A stretch of DNA of 49,423 nucleotides, from assembly GCA_017536405.1 (NCBI GenBank), contig JAFXHL010000042.1, positions 1 to 49,423 on the forward strand, read 5' to 3'. Positions 26,254 to 34,345 of the stretch are shown here, one piece after another. Both the position numbers and the translations under genes were made by a program. The first letter of the stretch is position 1. Every line of letters begins with the position of its first letter. Origin of the DNA: Oscillospiraceae bacterium. Lineage in GTDB: Bacteria > Bacillota > Clostridia > Oscillospirales > Ruminococcaceae. A model generated the notes under the pieces. It was not told the origin of the DNA. It searched no databases and was given only the letters and a program-made list of their open reading frames with translations.

Positions 26254-26829
26254 TTACTTTTCTAAAGCAACAAGATCAGATTTTTCATAGCGATTATGAC
26301 CTTTCAGACCCTTTTTATATTTCCAACATATAATTGCTTCTTCTAAACTTTTGCCTTTGTTATCTTCAAAGAAATCACGAATGTATGTATTATATTCAAA
26401 TTGCTTATCAATAGTTGTTTTTCCGTTTTTCTTTTCTTCTAAAATCTGATAATAGGCTTTTATTGCTTCTCCATAAGTCTTTCCAGCATTGTTCTTCAGC
26501 CATTTCTGGAATAAAACATTAAAAGAAAAAGTTTTGCCAATCTTTTCTTTAAAAAAGGCTCTGTGTTTTTCTGAACAAATAATATTCTCTTCTATTTTTG
26601 TATCTTCGGTAATTGCATCAATATTTGCAGTTACTTTTCTTTTTTCAGACGTCTTCAATACCTTCCCCGTTTCAAGAAAATAAGCAATCCTTTCGGTAAG
26701 TTCTATCTTACCGCTGGAAACAGGCAGATTATTTTCTCTGCAAAAATCAATAAGTTCTTCTTTAAGATAATAAAACTCTCGAAAAGTTTTAGCATCTAAA
26801 TCTTTATTCAATTCAGGTCTTTCATTCAT
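26254..26829 (-). CDS. SAP-domain protein with DUF6434-like C-terminus
   Basis: A 191-residue, Lys-rich soluble protein. Residues about 22-55 (LKEELIDFCRENNLPVSSGK, then LTERIAYFLETG) form a SAP helix-extension-helix motif, often a DNA-binding element. The C-terminal part contains two repeats of the form NKGKS/NAGKT-x-EAI (around 113-122 and 162-171), in keeping with the DUF6434 domain seen in similar proteins. I know of no assigned function. It stands between the PEBP-like gene and a membrane protein in a four-gene operon. RBS AGAGG. Confidence 0.75.
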   Translation of the reverse strand: MNERPELNKDLDAKTFREFYYLKEELIDFCRENNLPVSSGKIELTERIAYFLETGKVLKTSEKRKVTANIDAITEDTKIEENIICSEKHRAFFKEKIGKTFSFNVLFQKWLKNNAGKTYGEAIKAYYQILEEKKNGKTTIDKQFEYNTYIRDFFEDNKGKSLEEAIICWKYKKGLKGHNRYEKSDLVALEK

Positions 26830-26843
26830 ATATATACCTCTGA

Positions 26844-27377
26844 TTATTTTAATTTCGTTTTCATTTTTAAAATTCTTGAACGATTAAATCTTTGCATAAA
26901 TACAAACATCATATCAAAAATTGCAGCACACACAGAAGTGATCATAAATACCCAGAACGCCCCAAACCAAATCGTCGCAATAATGGGCAAAAAACTAAAA
27001 ACAATAATTATTTCATGAACAAGTTCTGATTGACACATTGCTCCTACAATTTCATCCCAACTGTGTTTATTGGTATCAAAAAAATCATTATTATAAGTTG
27101 GCATTTTGTTTTTCCATTTTTTCACACCAATTTTCTTATAAAACCTCATTTCAGTTTCTTCGACATGATACCATTTTTTAGTATAATCAGCTTTATTTTT
27201 CATAACAAGATTAATTACCGTACCAATAATAAGGCGAATAATAAAATGATAAGCGATTGTTCCGAATGTAATTGCAAATGTTAACAGAATATCTCTATCT
27301 GTAAATTTGTATAATAAAGCAAATGTTATCGTCATTAACGATGTCGTTACCGCAATAATTTTCATAGTTTTTGCCAT
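26844..27377 (-). CDS. Membrane protein with CrtO-acyltransferase-like motif
   Basis: A 177-residue protein with two N-terminal membrane helices (about 8-25 and 30-57), a soluble segment, and two more helices (about 120-160). The central KKWYHVEETEMRFYKKIGV and KKWKNKMPTYN resemble the W-x-x-x-E...FYK-x-x-G(V/I)-KKWK pattern in glycosyl-diaponeurosporenoate acyltransferase (CrtO)-like proteins, followed by CQSELVHE. No carotenoid genes are nearby, so a different substrate is likely. It is the first gene of its operon. RBS AAAGGGG. The motif call is tentative. Confidence 0.55.
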   Translation of the reverse strand: MAKTMKIIAVTTSLMTITFALLYKFTDRDILLTFAITFGTIAYHFIIRLIIGTVINLVMKNKADYTKKWYHVEETEMRFYKKIGVKKWKNKMPTYNNDFFDTNKHSWDEIVGAMCQSELVHEIIIVFSFLPIIATIWFGAFWVFMITSVCAAIFDMMFVFMQRFNRSRILKMKTKLK

Positions 27378-27406
27378 AATTTTTCCCCTTTAGATTTATT
27401 ACCATC

Positions 27407-27435
27407 ATTATACAATATCATATAAAAATAATCAA
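27407..27435 (-). promoter_or_regulatory. Promoter of the four-gene accessory operon
   Basis: Minus-strand TTGATT (27435-27430) and TATAAT (27412-27407) with a 17-base spacer, 30 bases before the first gene of the set. Confidence 0.8.
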
Positions 27436-27442
27436 TAAAAAT

Positions 27443-27471
27443 AAAAGCCTGAATTTTAAATTCAGGCTTTT
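27443..27471 (-). terminator. Terminator after oadB
   Basis: AAAAGCCTGAATTT pairs with AAATTCAGGCTTTT and continues into ATTTTTATT on the minus strand, 20 bases after the oadB stop. Confidence 0.88.
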
Positions 27472-27490
27472 GAATATCTTATTAAATTTA

Positions 27491-28666
27491 TCAATGAGGG
27501 ATAATCGCCATAAGTACACCTGCCGCAACAGCAGAACCGATAACTCCCGCAACATTAGGGCCCATAGCATGCATAAGAAGGAAATTTGTAGGGTTGGCTT
27601 CAGCACCAACCTTCTGCGAAATACGAGCAGCCATAGGAACTGCAGATACACCTGCTGAACCAATAAGAGGATTAACTTTACCACCTGTAACAAGGTACAT
27701 AATCTTCCCGAAAAGAACTCCGCAAGCTGTTCCGATTGAGAAAGCAGCGAGGCCGAGAAGAATAACCTTGAGTGTTGACCAGTTAACAACTGTATCAGCT
27801 GATGTTGTTGCACCAACAGAAATGCCAAGCATAATTGTAACGATATTCATCATAGCATTTGAAGCTGTATCAACAAGTCTTGAACAAACTCCACTTTCTT
27901 TAAGAAGGTTACCAAACATGAGCATACCAACAAGAGGAGCGGCAGCAGGAACAAGAAGTGAAACTACAAGTGTAACTGCTACAGGGAAAATAACCTTTTC
28001 TGTCTTTGAAATAGGACGAAGGTTGCTCATTACAACCTGACGTTCCTTCTTTGTAGTAAGCGCCTTCATTATAGGAGGCTGAATTACAGGAACGAGCGCC
28101 ATATATGAATATGCCGCAACGGCGATTGTACCTACTGAAAGTGTGAATGGTGTTCCGTCAACACTGACACCAGCATTAAGCATCTGGTTCGAAACATAAA
28201 TAGCAGTAGGACCATCAGCACCACCGATAATAGCGATCGATGCACATTCTTCGGGAGTAAGACCTAATGCAGCAGCGCCAAGAAGTGCTGCAAAGATACC
28301 GCCCTGAGCAGCGGCACCGAGAAGAAAACTCTTAGGATTAGCGATAAGAGGACCAAAGTCTGTCATACAACCTATGCCAAGGAAGATAAGCGGCGGGAAA
28401 AGTTCGAGTCTTACTCCTGTATAAAGAACATTGAGTAAGCCTTCGCCCATGCCACCATCTACAACAGCGAGATGAGTCAAAGGAAGATTAGCAAGAAACA
28501 TACCAAAAGCAATAGGAAGAAGAAGTAAAGGTTCAAAACCCTTCTTTATTGCAAGATACATAAGTACAAATGAGATACAAAGCATCAAACATTCTCTCCA
28601 GGTAAGAGCGGCAAACCCTGATGCTTCCCAAAGACTCATAATAGAGTCAAGAAAAGTCTGTAACAT
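27491..28666 (-). CDS. oadB: Sodium-pump decarboxylase beta subunit
   Basis: A 391-residue, highly hydrophobic protein of the OadB/GcdB/MmdB family, which decarboxylates carboxybiotin in the membrane and expels sodium ions. [13 protein letters not shown] (148-160) has the functional Asp151, and the C-terminal [17 protein letters not shown] carries the second conserved sodium-site region. The N-terminal [13 protein letters not shown] and [20 protein letters not shown] are also typical. It follows oadG by 39 bases. No carboxyltransferase (alpha) or biotin-carrier gene lies in the window, so the substrate acid (oxaloacetate, methylmalonyl-CoA or glutaconyl-CoA) cannot be assigned; the symbol names the family. 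Confidence 0.92.
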   Translation of the reverse strand: MLQTFLDSIMSLWEASGFAALTWRECLMLCISFVLMYLAIKKGFEPLLLLPIAFGMFLANLPLTHLAVVDGGMGEGLLNVLYTGVRLELFPPLIFLGIGCMTDFGPLIANPKSFLLGAAAQGGIFAALLGAAALGLTPEECASIAIIGGADGPTAIYVSNQMLNAGVSVDGTPFTLSVGTIAVAAYSYMALVPVIQPPIMKALTTKKERQVVMSNLRPISKTEKVIFPVAVTLVVSLLVPAAAPLVGMLMFGNLLKESGVCSRLVDTASNAMMNIVTIMLGISVGATTSADTVVNWSTLKVILLGLAAFSIGTACGVLFGKIMYLVTGGKVNPLIGSAGVSAVPMAARISQKVGAEANPTNFLLMHAMGPNVAGVIGSAVAAGVLMAIIPH

Positions 28667-28705
28667 AAAATATATAACTCCTTTTAAAATATTACCTAAT
28701 CAAAA

Positions 28706-29155
28706 TCAGAAAGAAGATGTATTCTCTCTGATACCTGCCATAGCCCATGCAGGTCTTCCGCCGATATTACGAGTTTTCTTGATTGAACGAACCGCATATC
28801 TTGTTTCGCCATCAGACATTGAAGCAATAGCAGCAGCGATAACTGCAACAACATCATCGCTTATGCCATCTTCAACAACAGGTACTGGTGCAACAGATTC
28901 TTCTTTCTTTTCAGTAACAACTGTTTTCTTTTCAGAGCCCTTTTTATCAGTTTTCGCTTTCTTTTTTTCTTCTTTCTTGGCAGAAGATTTTGAAACCGAC
29001 TTGAAAATCAATCCCATAATCGAAAAAATTGTAACAAGAAGAATAAGGCCTATAAATACAACCGTAAAACCAACAATAATTTTTGTTCCTGCATCACTCA
29101 GGCTCATATATTTAAACCAATCAATATTTCTTATCAATTCATAATTAAAAGACAT
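28706..29155 (-). CDS. oadG: OadG-family small subunit of sodium-pump decarboxylase
   Basis: A 149-residue protein with one membrane helix (about 25-52), a long Lys/Glu-rich linker (about 55-85) and a C-terminal segment ending in RPAWAMAGIRENT, which is characteristic of the gamma/delta subunits. This subunit holds the cytosolic carboxyltransferase against the membrane beta subunit. It precedes oadB and has its own promoter at 29192-29220. RBS CGGAGG at 10 bases. The DDVVAVIAAAIA segment is also typical of the delta subunits of methylmalonyl-CoA decarboxylases. Confidence 0.85.
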   Translation of the reverse strand: MSFNYELIRNIDWFKYMSLSDAGTKIIVGFTVVFIGLILLVTIFSIMGLIFKSVSKSSAKKEEKKKAKTDKKGSEKKTVVTEKKEESVAPVPVVEDGISDDVVAVIAAAIASMSDGETRYAVRSIKKTRNIGGRPAWAMAGIRENTSSF

Positions 29156-29191
29156 AACTAAATCAAACCTCCGAAAATCAACATTAAATTA

Positions 29192-29220
29192 ATTATAACT
29201 CAAAATGAAAATAAATGCAA
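29192..29220 (-). promoter_or_regulatory. Promoter for oadG-oadB
   Basis: Minus-strand TTGCAT (29220-29215) and TATAAT (29197-29192) with a 17-base spacer, about 37 bases before the oadG start. Confidence 0.75.
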
Positions 29221-29248
29221 CTTATTTATCCAAGATTTTTTAAAAATA

Positions 29249-29277
29249 TTGACGATTTTTTTAAGGTATTGTATAAT
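29249..29277 (+). promoter_or_regulatory. Promoter for mscS
   Basis: TTGACG (29249-29254) and TATAAT (29272-29277) with a 17-base spacer, 40 bases before the mscS start and back to back with the oadG promoter. Confidence 0.85.
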
Positions 29278-29317
29278 CATAATATGATATGCGACTTATA
29301 AAAGGAGTTTTATTACT

Positions 29318-30124
29318 ATGTTTCCAATAATTTACACATCACCTATCTCACCATCTGATGTTCCGGGATATTTAGAAACCCTTTCAGAAAGACTCAAAGG
29401 TTTTTTGCCCACCTTTATTTTTGCCCTTATAATATTTTTTATCGGATATATAATTGCTAAAATTATAATTTCTATAGTAGGAAAAGGCCTCAAAAAAAGC
29501 AGATTAGACGAATCTGCACACGGCTTTATCAAAACACTTATACAGATAATGCTTTATGTTCTTATATCTGTTATAGCACTTTCAACACTTGGCGCGGATC
29601 TTTCATCAATAGTTGCTGTTATAGGTGCAGCAGGACTTGCAATCGGTCTTTCTTTGCAAAATAGCCTAGCGAATGTTGCTGGTGGGTTTATAATTCTTTT
29701 TACAAAACCATTTAAAAAAGGAGATTTCATAGAAACCTGTGGCGTTTCAGGAACAGTTTACGAAATATCAATTCTCTCAACAACATTTATAACAACTGAT
29801 AATAAAGTAATCAGAATTCCTAACGGAACGTTATCTTCATCCACTACTATAAACTGTACTGAAAAAGACAGAAGAAGACTCGACATAGATTTTAAAATCA
29901 AAAACGAACACGACCATAAAAAAGCAATAGAAATAATTGAGAACATCGTTAAAGAAAACCCTCTCGTCCTCAAAGATGGTGAAATATTTGTAAGAATAAC
30001 AGAACTCACTCCGGGTATTACAACAATTACATCAAAAGTATGGGTAAAAACAGATGATTATTATGATTTGAAAAGTGATATTTTAGAATCTGTCAAATCC
30101 GAATTTGATAAAGTATTTGATTAA
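29318..30124 (+). CDS. mscS: Small-conductance mechanosensitive channel, MscS family
   Basis: A 268-residue channel that opens under membrane tension to release solutes during osmotic downshock. There are three N-terminal helices; the pore helix is seen in AVIGAAGLAIGLSLQNSLANVAGG (Gly/Ala-rich, about 105-125), followed by FTKPFKKGDFIE and the beta-domain segment VIRIPNGTLSSSTTIN. The length matches short MscS proteins. It has a clear promoter and RBS AAGGAG and is a single-gene unit ending at the terminator at 30130-30157. Confidence 0.95.
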   Translation: MFPIIYTSPISPSDVPGYLETLSERLKGFLPTFIFALIIFFIGYIIAKIIISIVGKGLKKSRLDESAHGFIKTLIQIMLYVLISVIALSTLGADLSSIVAVIGAAGLAIGLSLQNSLANVAGGFIILFTKPFKKGDFIETCGVSGTVYEISILSTTFITTDNKVIRIPNGTLSSSTTINCTEKDRRRLDIDFKIKNEHDHKKAIEIIENIVKENPLVLKDGEIFVRITELTPGITTITSKVWVKTDDYYDLKSDILESVKSEFDKVFD

Positions 30125-30129
30125 AAAAC

Positions 30130-30157
30130 GGCTATCTGACTTTAAAATCAGATAGCC
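30130..30157. terminator. Bidirectional terminator between mscS and the acetyltransferase
   Basis: GGCTATCTGA pairs with TCAGATAGCC around an 8-base loop, with TTATTTT on the plus side and GTTTTTTAA on the minus side. Confidence 0.9.
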
Positions 30158-30162
30158 TTATT

Positions 30163-30627
30163 TTATATTTGTTTTATCATCATATCATAACAGAGATAAT
30201 CGCCGTTTTCTGTTTTTATAGAATGAAACTCTATCTCTTTATATCCTTTTTTAAGATATATTGCCTTAGCAGGTAATGAGGCGTGGAGAATAATTTCATT
30301 ATATTTCTCAGATATTTTATTTTCAGCAAATGAAATCAGTTCTTTTCCGTATCCATTTCCCTGATATTCAGGCAAAACAAACAGACGACAGATTTCGTTT
30401 TCTTTTACTGTAACAGTTCCGACAGCGTTATTTTCATTATCGAAACACAAATAAACAATCCCGACTCTAATATCATTTTCTATATTCTTATCGTTATGAT
30501 GACCAAGAAAGAAATCGACAGCACCTTCAGGATAATAATGTGGATAAATACTGTTTATAGTTTCTGTCGTTATGTATTTAACTGTTTCGATATCTGAAAT
30601 ATCTGCTCTGATAATACTCATTTCCAT
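30163..30627 (-). CDS. GNAT-family N-acetyltransferase
   Basis: A 154-residue GNAT protein. CRLFVLPEYQGNGYGKELISFAE (about 90-112) holds the acetyl-CoA-binding loop, and AIYLKKGYKEIEFHSI is the usual C-terminal strand pair. The acceptor is unknown. It lies 22 bases after the XRE regulator gene and may be co-transcribed with it. The start is the ATG at 30627 or the one two codons later; AGGA is upstream. Confidence 0.9.
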   Translation of the reverse strand: MEMSIIRADISDIETVKYITTETINSIYPHYYPEGAVDFFLGHHNDKNIENDIRVGIVYLCFDNENNAVGTVTVKENEICRLFVLPEYQGNGYGKELISFAENKISEKYNEIILHASLPAKAIYLKKGYKEIEFHSIKTENGDYLCYDMMIKQI

Positions 30628-30649
30628 TCACCATTCCTAAAAACTTATT

Positions 30650-31153
30650 CTATCTGTTTTCTATGCGCTTTTTGAATGCACGGGATTTTCTTTCGATAAC
30701 AGATGTTCTAATAATTCCGAAAACCATAAAACTACAGCTCATACCAAGAATAAAATCAGATATATTACCTGCAATCTGATTTTCAACAACAGGAGTCCTT
30801 GAAACCACCCCTGAAACAACAAAACCGACTACACCTATTATCATTATAACTCTCATCCTTCTGTAACATATCGCCCAATCTTCTGTCACATAGTTTGCTG
30901 CCTTCAAAACTGTTTCTTTCATATCATTGTCCATTTCTTCATTTCTCCTTTCACCGTCAAGAATTTCTCTTAAATCAACTTCATAAAAATCTGATATTTC
31001 AATAAGAAGATTTAAATCGGGCATATTATTTCCGTTCTCCCAACGAGATACTGTTCTGTTTGAAACATTAAAAACTTCAGCAAGTTGTTCTTGCGTAAGC
31101 CCCTTTTCTTTACGAAGCGATTTCATAAACATTCCGATTTTTTGCTGATTCAT
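30650..31153 (-). CDS. XRE-family transcriptional regulator with membrane helices
   Basis: A 167-residue protein. Residues 1-62 form a helix-turn-helix of the Cro/CI type (LRKEKGLTQEQLAEVFNVSN, then RTVSRWENGNNMPDLNLL). A linker leads to two hydrophobic helices (about 98-115 and 128-148), so the regulator is probably membrane-attached. Targets are unknown; the neighbouring acetyltransferase is the obvious candidate. RBS GGGAGG. Confidence 0.9.
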   Translation of the reverse strand: MNQQKIGMFMKSLRKEKGLTQEQLAEVFNVSNRTVSRWENGNNMPDLNLLIEISDFYEVDLREILDGERRNEEMDNDMKETVLKAANYVTEDWAICYRRMRVIMIIGVVGFVVSGVVSRTPVVENQIAGNISDFILGMSCSFMVFGIIRTSVIERKSRAFKKRIENR

Positions 31154-31240
31154 AAAAAAGTCCTCCCTTCAAGAGAAATTCTAATACAAATATAGAAAAA
31201 ATAACACGACATAAAGTGAGAATTGAAAAAATCCCGAAAA

Positions 31241-31274
31241 TACCACTTCTGACGAAGAAAAATCAGAAGTGGTA
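31241..31274 (-). terminator. Terminator after mreB
   Basis: TACCACTTCTGA pairs perfectly with TCAGAAGTGGTA around a 10-base loop. On the minus strand it is followed by TTTTCGGGATTTTTT, just after the mreB stop. Confidence 0.85.
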
Positions 31275-31279
31275 AAAAT

Positions 31280-32296
31280 TTATACATTATAGAATTTGAT
31301 ACTTTCAAATCCATCAAGAAGTTTATCAAGCATTTTGAATGCCTTTCCTGTTCCTATCGCAACGCAAAGCATTGGATCATCGGCAACATGACATTCAACG
31401 CCTGTTTCTTGTTCGATGAGTTTATCAAGTCCTTTAAGAAGCGCTCCTCCACCTGTAAGATAAATTCCGTTAGTTTTTATATCACCAACAAGTTCTGGAG
31501 GAGTAATTTCAAGAACACTCTTTATTGCGGCAATAATCTCCTGAACAGGTTCTTCTATCGCTTTTTTGATATCAAGATCTGTTATCGTTACAGTTTCAGG
31601 AAGACCATGAATAAGATGTCTGCCCTTTATAACCATAGTTTTAGAACCATCGGGATCAAAAACATTACCGATATTTTTCTTTACCTGTTCGGCAGTTCTT
31701 TCGCCTATAAGCATCTTGAACATATAGTTTACATATTTTATAATCGCCTGATCGATTTTATTTCCACCGACTTTAATAGATGTGGATTTTGCGATACCAC
31801 ACATAGAAATCGCCGCAACATCGGTAGTTCCACCGCCGATATCAACAATCATATTTCCTTCAGGCGTACTTATATCAACGCCTGCGCCGATAAGTGCCGC
31901 AACAGGTTCCTGAATAAGATAAACCTTTCTCGACCCTGCATTTTTAGCAGCATCAACCACTGCTCTGCTTTCAACTTCGGTAATTCCTGAAGGAACGCAG
32001 ATAATAATTCTCGGCATAAAAAGCTGTTTAGCGCTTACTTTTTCGATTAAAGTTCCTATCATGCTTTCGGTCATTTCGTGATCAGAAATAACTCCATCTG
32101 TCAATGGTTTTACAGCAACTATATATTCGGGTGTTCTGCCGAGCATCTGATACGCTTCTGTTCCGACAGCGACAACCTCGTTTGTTCTTTTATTAAATGC
32201 AACAACGGAAGGCTCATTTAAAACTATGCCTTTATTTCCGAGTGCAATTATTACATTTGCCGTTCCAAGATCAATTCCTATATCAATTGAAGGCAA
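31280..32296 (-). CDS. mreB: MreB/Mbl-family rod-shape actin homologue
   Basis: A 338-residue bacterial actin that assembles on the inner membrane face and directs lateral wall synthesis. It starts PSIDIGIDLGTANV (phosphate-1 motif), has IVDIGGGTTDVAAIS (phosphate-2) and IYLTGGGALLKGLDKLIE (adenosine motif). I choose the UUG at 32296 because GAGGTG lies 6 bases before it; a GTG three codons upstream is part of that RBS. It is a single-gene unit with a promoter and a terminator; no mreC or mreD is adjacent, so it may be an Mbl or MreBH-type paralogue. Confidence 0.93.
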   Translation of the reverse strand: MPSIDIGIDLGTANVIIALGNKGIVLNEPSVVAFNKRTNEVVAVGTEAYQMLGRTPEYIVAVKPLTDGVISDHEMTESMIGTLIEKVSAKQLFMPRIIICVPSGITEVESRAVVDAAKNAGSRKVYLIQEPVAALIGAGVDISTPEGNMIVDIGGGTTDVAAISMCGIAKSTSIKVGGNKIDQAIIKYVNYMFKMLIGERTAEQVKKNIGNVFDPDGSKTMVIKGRHLIHGLPETVTITDLDIKKAIEEPVQEIIAAIKSVLEITPPELVGDIKTNGIYLTGGGALLKGLDKLIEQETGVECHVADDPMLCVAIGTGKAFKMLDKLLDGFESIKFYNV

Positions 32297-32329
32297 TGTT
32301 ATCACCTCTGTTTATTTTATCGAAAATAC

Positions 32330-32358
32330 ATTATATCATATTTTGATATTTTTTTCAA
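32330..32358 (-). promoter_or_regulatory. Promoter for mreB
   Basis: Minus-strand TTGAAA (32358-32353) and TATAAT (32335-32330) with a 17-base spacer. Confidence 0.8.
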
Positions 32359-32393
32359 GAGAAAATTATTTGGATTGTTTTATTTCAAGAAAA

Positions 32394-33515
32394 TCATTCA
32401 ACCTCAACATATTTTATTTCTAACAGATCAATTAGATATTGTATTTCATCTTCATCTGTAAAAGCTTTAATTCCCTCTTCTGTAAGTTCCACATAAAAAT
32501 CATAACCATCACTAAAAGACGAAAAATCACTTCCATCGGAATGTTTTTCTGTATATTTTCTTGGCATTCCATCAGGATAGCAGGAATAAATCAAATCGTT
32601 TGCAAAATACGGGTTATCTTCAAATTTTATAACAACATAATATTTATCGCTATCGTTAACATCAATACCTGATACTCTTATGTTTATATGAAGTATATTT
32701 TCTGATGAGAATTCAGAAAACAGAAATATATGATCTTCATCAAGTTCTTTTGCACCTGTATATTTTGACTTACCGTCATAACTCAATACAGGAGAATTTG
32801 AATTGATAAAAACAAATATATCATTAAATCCATTTGATGTTGTTGAAAGAATGGCTTGATATTCTGCACATTTACTATGTAATTCAGGCATATCAATTTC
32901 CTTATATCCACTCCCATCTGCTATAAATATCTTTTCGACACTACCTAGCATTCTTGATAACTGCAAATACATATAATCGTTCTCAGAAGAAAAAATACAT
33001 CTGACAAAATAATCTTCTTTATTGTCTTTATTCAAATCATATTTCATATATGATAATCCAACAACTTTTACATCATTCTGATTATAAAACTCAAAATACT
33101 CTTGCGGAACAGATGATTCTATAATTTTTTCAACTATTTCATCAGGAAGTTCCTGCTTATAAAGTGAATAGATCTTCTGATCGTTATTACCTTCAAAAAA
33201 GTTAATTCCTTTAGTATCGATTTCCTTTAAGATAATTTCAGTTTCAATATCATCTGTATAAAAATAAGTATTCAACACTTCGTTCGGAGGTTGATATGAA
33301 TATTCAATATCAGACGAATTTATATCTGATTGTATGGCAGTATTTTCTGTTATATTAAAAATAATTGCTGTTTCATAGGTAACCGATGTGTTAGCTTCCG
33401 TCATTGATGAGTATTCTGTTCCAACAGTTGTTGTTACCTCTTCCTGTTTTACAGGCTCTGAAACGCAACCTGTGAGCATCGCTATTATAAGCAATGATAA
33501 AATAAGTTTTTTCAT
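32394..33515 (-). CDS. Lipoprotein of unknown function
   Basis: A 373-residue secreted protein with a lipoprotein signal peptide: a Lys-Lys start, hydrophobic core and lipobox LTGC with Cys17 as the lipidation site. A Thr/Ser/Glu-rich spacer follows (about 20-60). The remainder is acidic and Tyr-rich with no domain I recognise; a segment DLNKDNKEDYFVR around residue 155 resembles a calcium-binding-type DxNxD loop. RBS GGGAG and a weak promoter at 33555-33583. It is unlinked to its neighbours. An adhesin, solute-binding or surface role are all possible; nothing decides. Confidence 0.8.
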   Translation of the reverse strand: MKKLILSLLIIAMLTGCVSEPVKQEEVTTTVGTEYSSMTEANTSVTYETAIIFNITENTAIQSDINSSDIEYSYQPPNEVLNTYFYTDDIETEIILKEIDTKGINFFEGNNDQKIYSLYKQELPDEIVEKIIESSVPQEYFEFYNQNDVKVVGLSYMKYDLNKDNKEDYFVRCIFSSENDYMYLQLSRMLGSVEKIFIADGSGYKEIDMPELHSKCAEYQAILSTTSNGFNDIFVFINSNSPVLSYDGKSKYTGAKELDEDHIFLFSEFSSENILHINIRVSGIDVNDSDKYYVVIKFEDNPYFANDLIYSCYPDGMPRKYTEKHSDGSDFSSFSDGYDFYVELTEEGIKAFTDEDEIQYLIDLLEIKYVEVE

Positions 33516-33554
33516 AAATTTCTCCCGAAAAATATAAATATTCGTATTGACTAT

Positions 33555-33583
33555 ATTTTACTATTTTTAGTTTTTATTGTCTA
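33555..33583 (-). promoter_or_regulatory. Possible promoter for the lipoprotein gene
   Basis: Minus-strand TAGACA (33583-33578) and TAAAAT (33560-33555) with a 17-base spacer; both boxes deviate by one base from consensus. Confidence 0.5.
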
Positions 33584-33620
33584 TATTTTCATTAAAATCG
33601 TAACTAATTTGTAATAAATA

Positions 33621-33657
33621 AAAAGTCATTTTCAATCCAATATCGAAAATGACTTTT
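33621..33657. terminator. Terminator after comF (near symmetric)
   Basis: AAAAGTCATTTTC pairs with GAAAATGACTTTT over 13 bases with an 11-base loop and T-runs on both flanks. On the minus strand it follows the comF stop within 5 bases. Confidence 0.88.
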
Positions 33658-33661
33658 TGTT

Positions 33662-34345
33662 TTATTCTGATTTATTCCTGAGGTCTGTTGTAGCAGCGAG
33701 TGCAACTGCTACAAATTCTGCTCCCATTTCTTTCAAAAGTCTTGAACATTCAATAACTGTACTTCCTGTTGTTATAACATCATCACAAAGAAGAATTCTT
33801 TTACCTTTAAGAGAAATATCTCCAGAAGAAAACATACCTTTGACATTTTCTATTCTGTCCTCTTTCGATAAAGTATGCTGAGCAATAGTATTTTCTGCTT
33901 TTATAAGCGCATCAACAACGGGAATTTCAAGCCTTTTCGCGATAAAATCAGCAATTACAAACGCCTGATTATAACCGACATCTTTCTTCTTTGATTTTGC
34001 CATAGGAACAGGAACTATCATATCAAACTTTTCTTCAGATTTCAAAATCCGTTCAGAAAGTCTATCGGCATAGAATTCAGCAGCATTTATACCGTTCTTT
34101 CTTTTAAGTGCAATGATACTTTCTCTGACTATTCCTTCATATTTAAAAAGAACATAAGCCTTATCATAATAAAGTTCTTTATCACACATACAATCAGTTT
34201 TACCGCATTTTTCGCAAGTTTCTATATATTCAAGAGTATCAATACATTTATCACACGCAAGGGCATCCCATTTTATAAAATCATCACAAAACGGACATCT
34301 GTTAGGATAAAATATATCAAGAATATATTTAATCACTTTCTTCAT
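33662..34345 (-). CDS. comF: ComF-family phosphoribosyltransferase-like protein
   Basis: A 227-residue protein with an N-terminal zinc-binding region of eight cysteines (Cys17, 20, 31, 34, 44, 47, 52, 54) and a C-terminal phosphoribosyltransferase-like domain with ILLCDDVITTGST. ComFC-type proteins help transform internalised DNA in competent cells, though the enzymatic role is uncertain. GYNQAFVIADFIAKRL is the usual family segment. It overlaps the end of recD2 by 17 bases, so the two are probably one transcript. With comEC this suggests at least part of a DNA uptake apparatus. Confidence 0.9.
   Translation of the reverse strand: MKKVIKYILDIFYPNRCPFCDDFIKWDALACDKCIDTLEYIETCEKCGKTDCMCDKELYYDKAYVLFKYEGIVRESIIALKRKNGINAAEFYADRLSERILKSEEKFDMIVPVPMAKSKKKDVGYNQAFVIADFIAKRLEIPVVDALIKAENTIAQHTLSKEDRIENVKGMFSSGDISLKGKRILLCDDVITTGSTVIECSRLLKEMGAEFVAVALAATTDLRNKSE

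Noticed and set aside
31388..31990. A 200-codon plus-strand reading frame opposite mreB
   Set aside because: It is antisense to conserved actin motifs, with no RBS or homology that I recognise.
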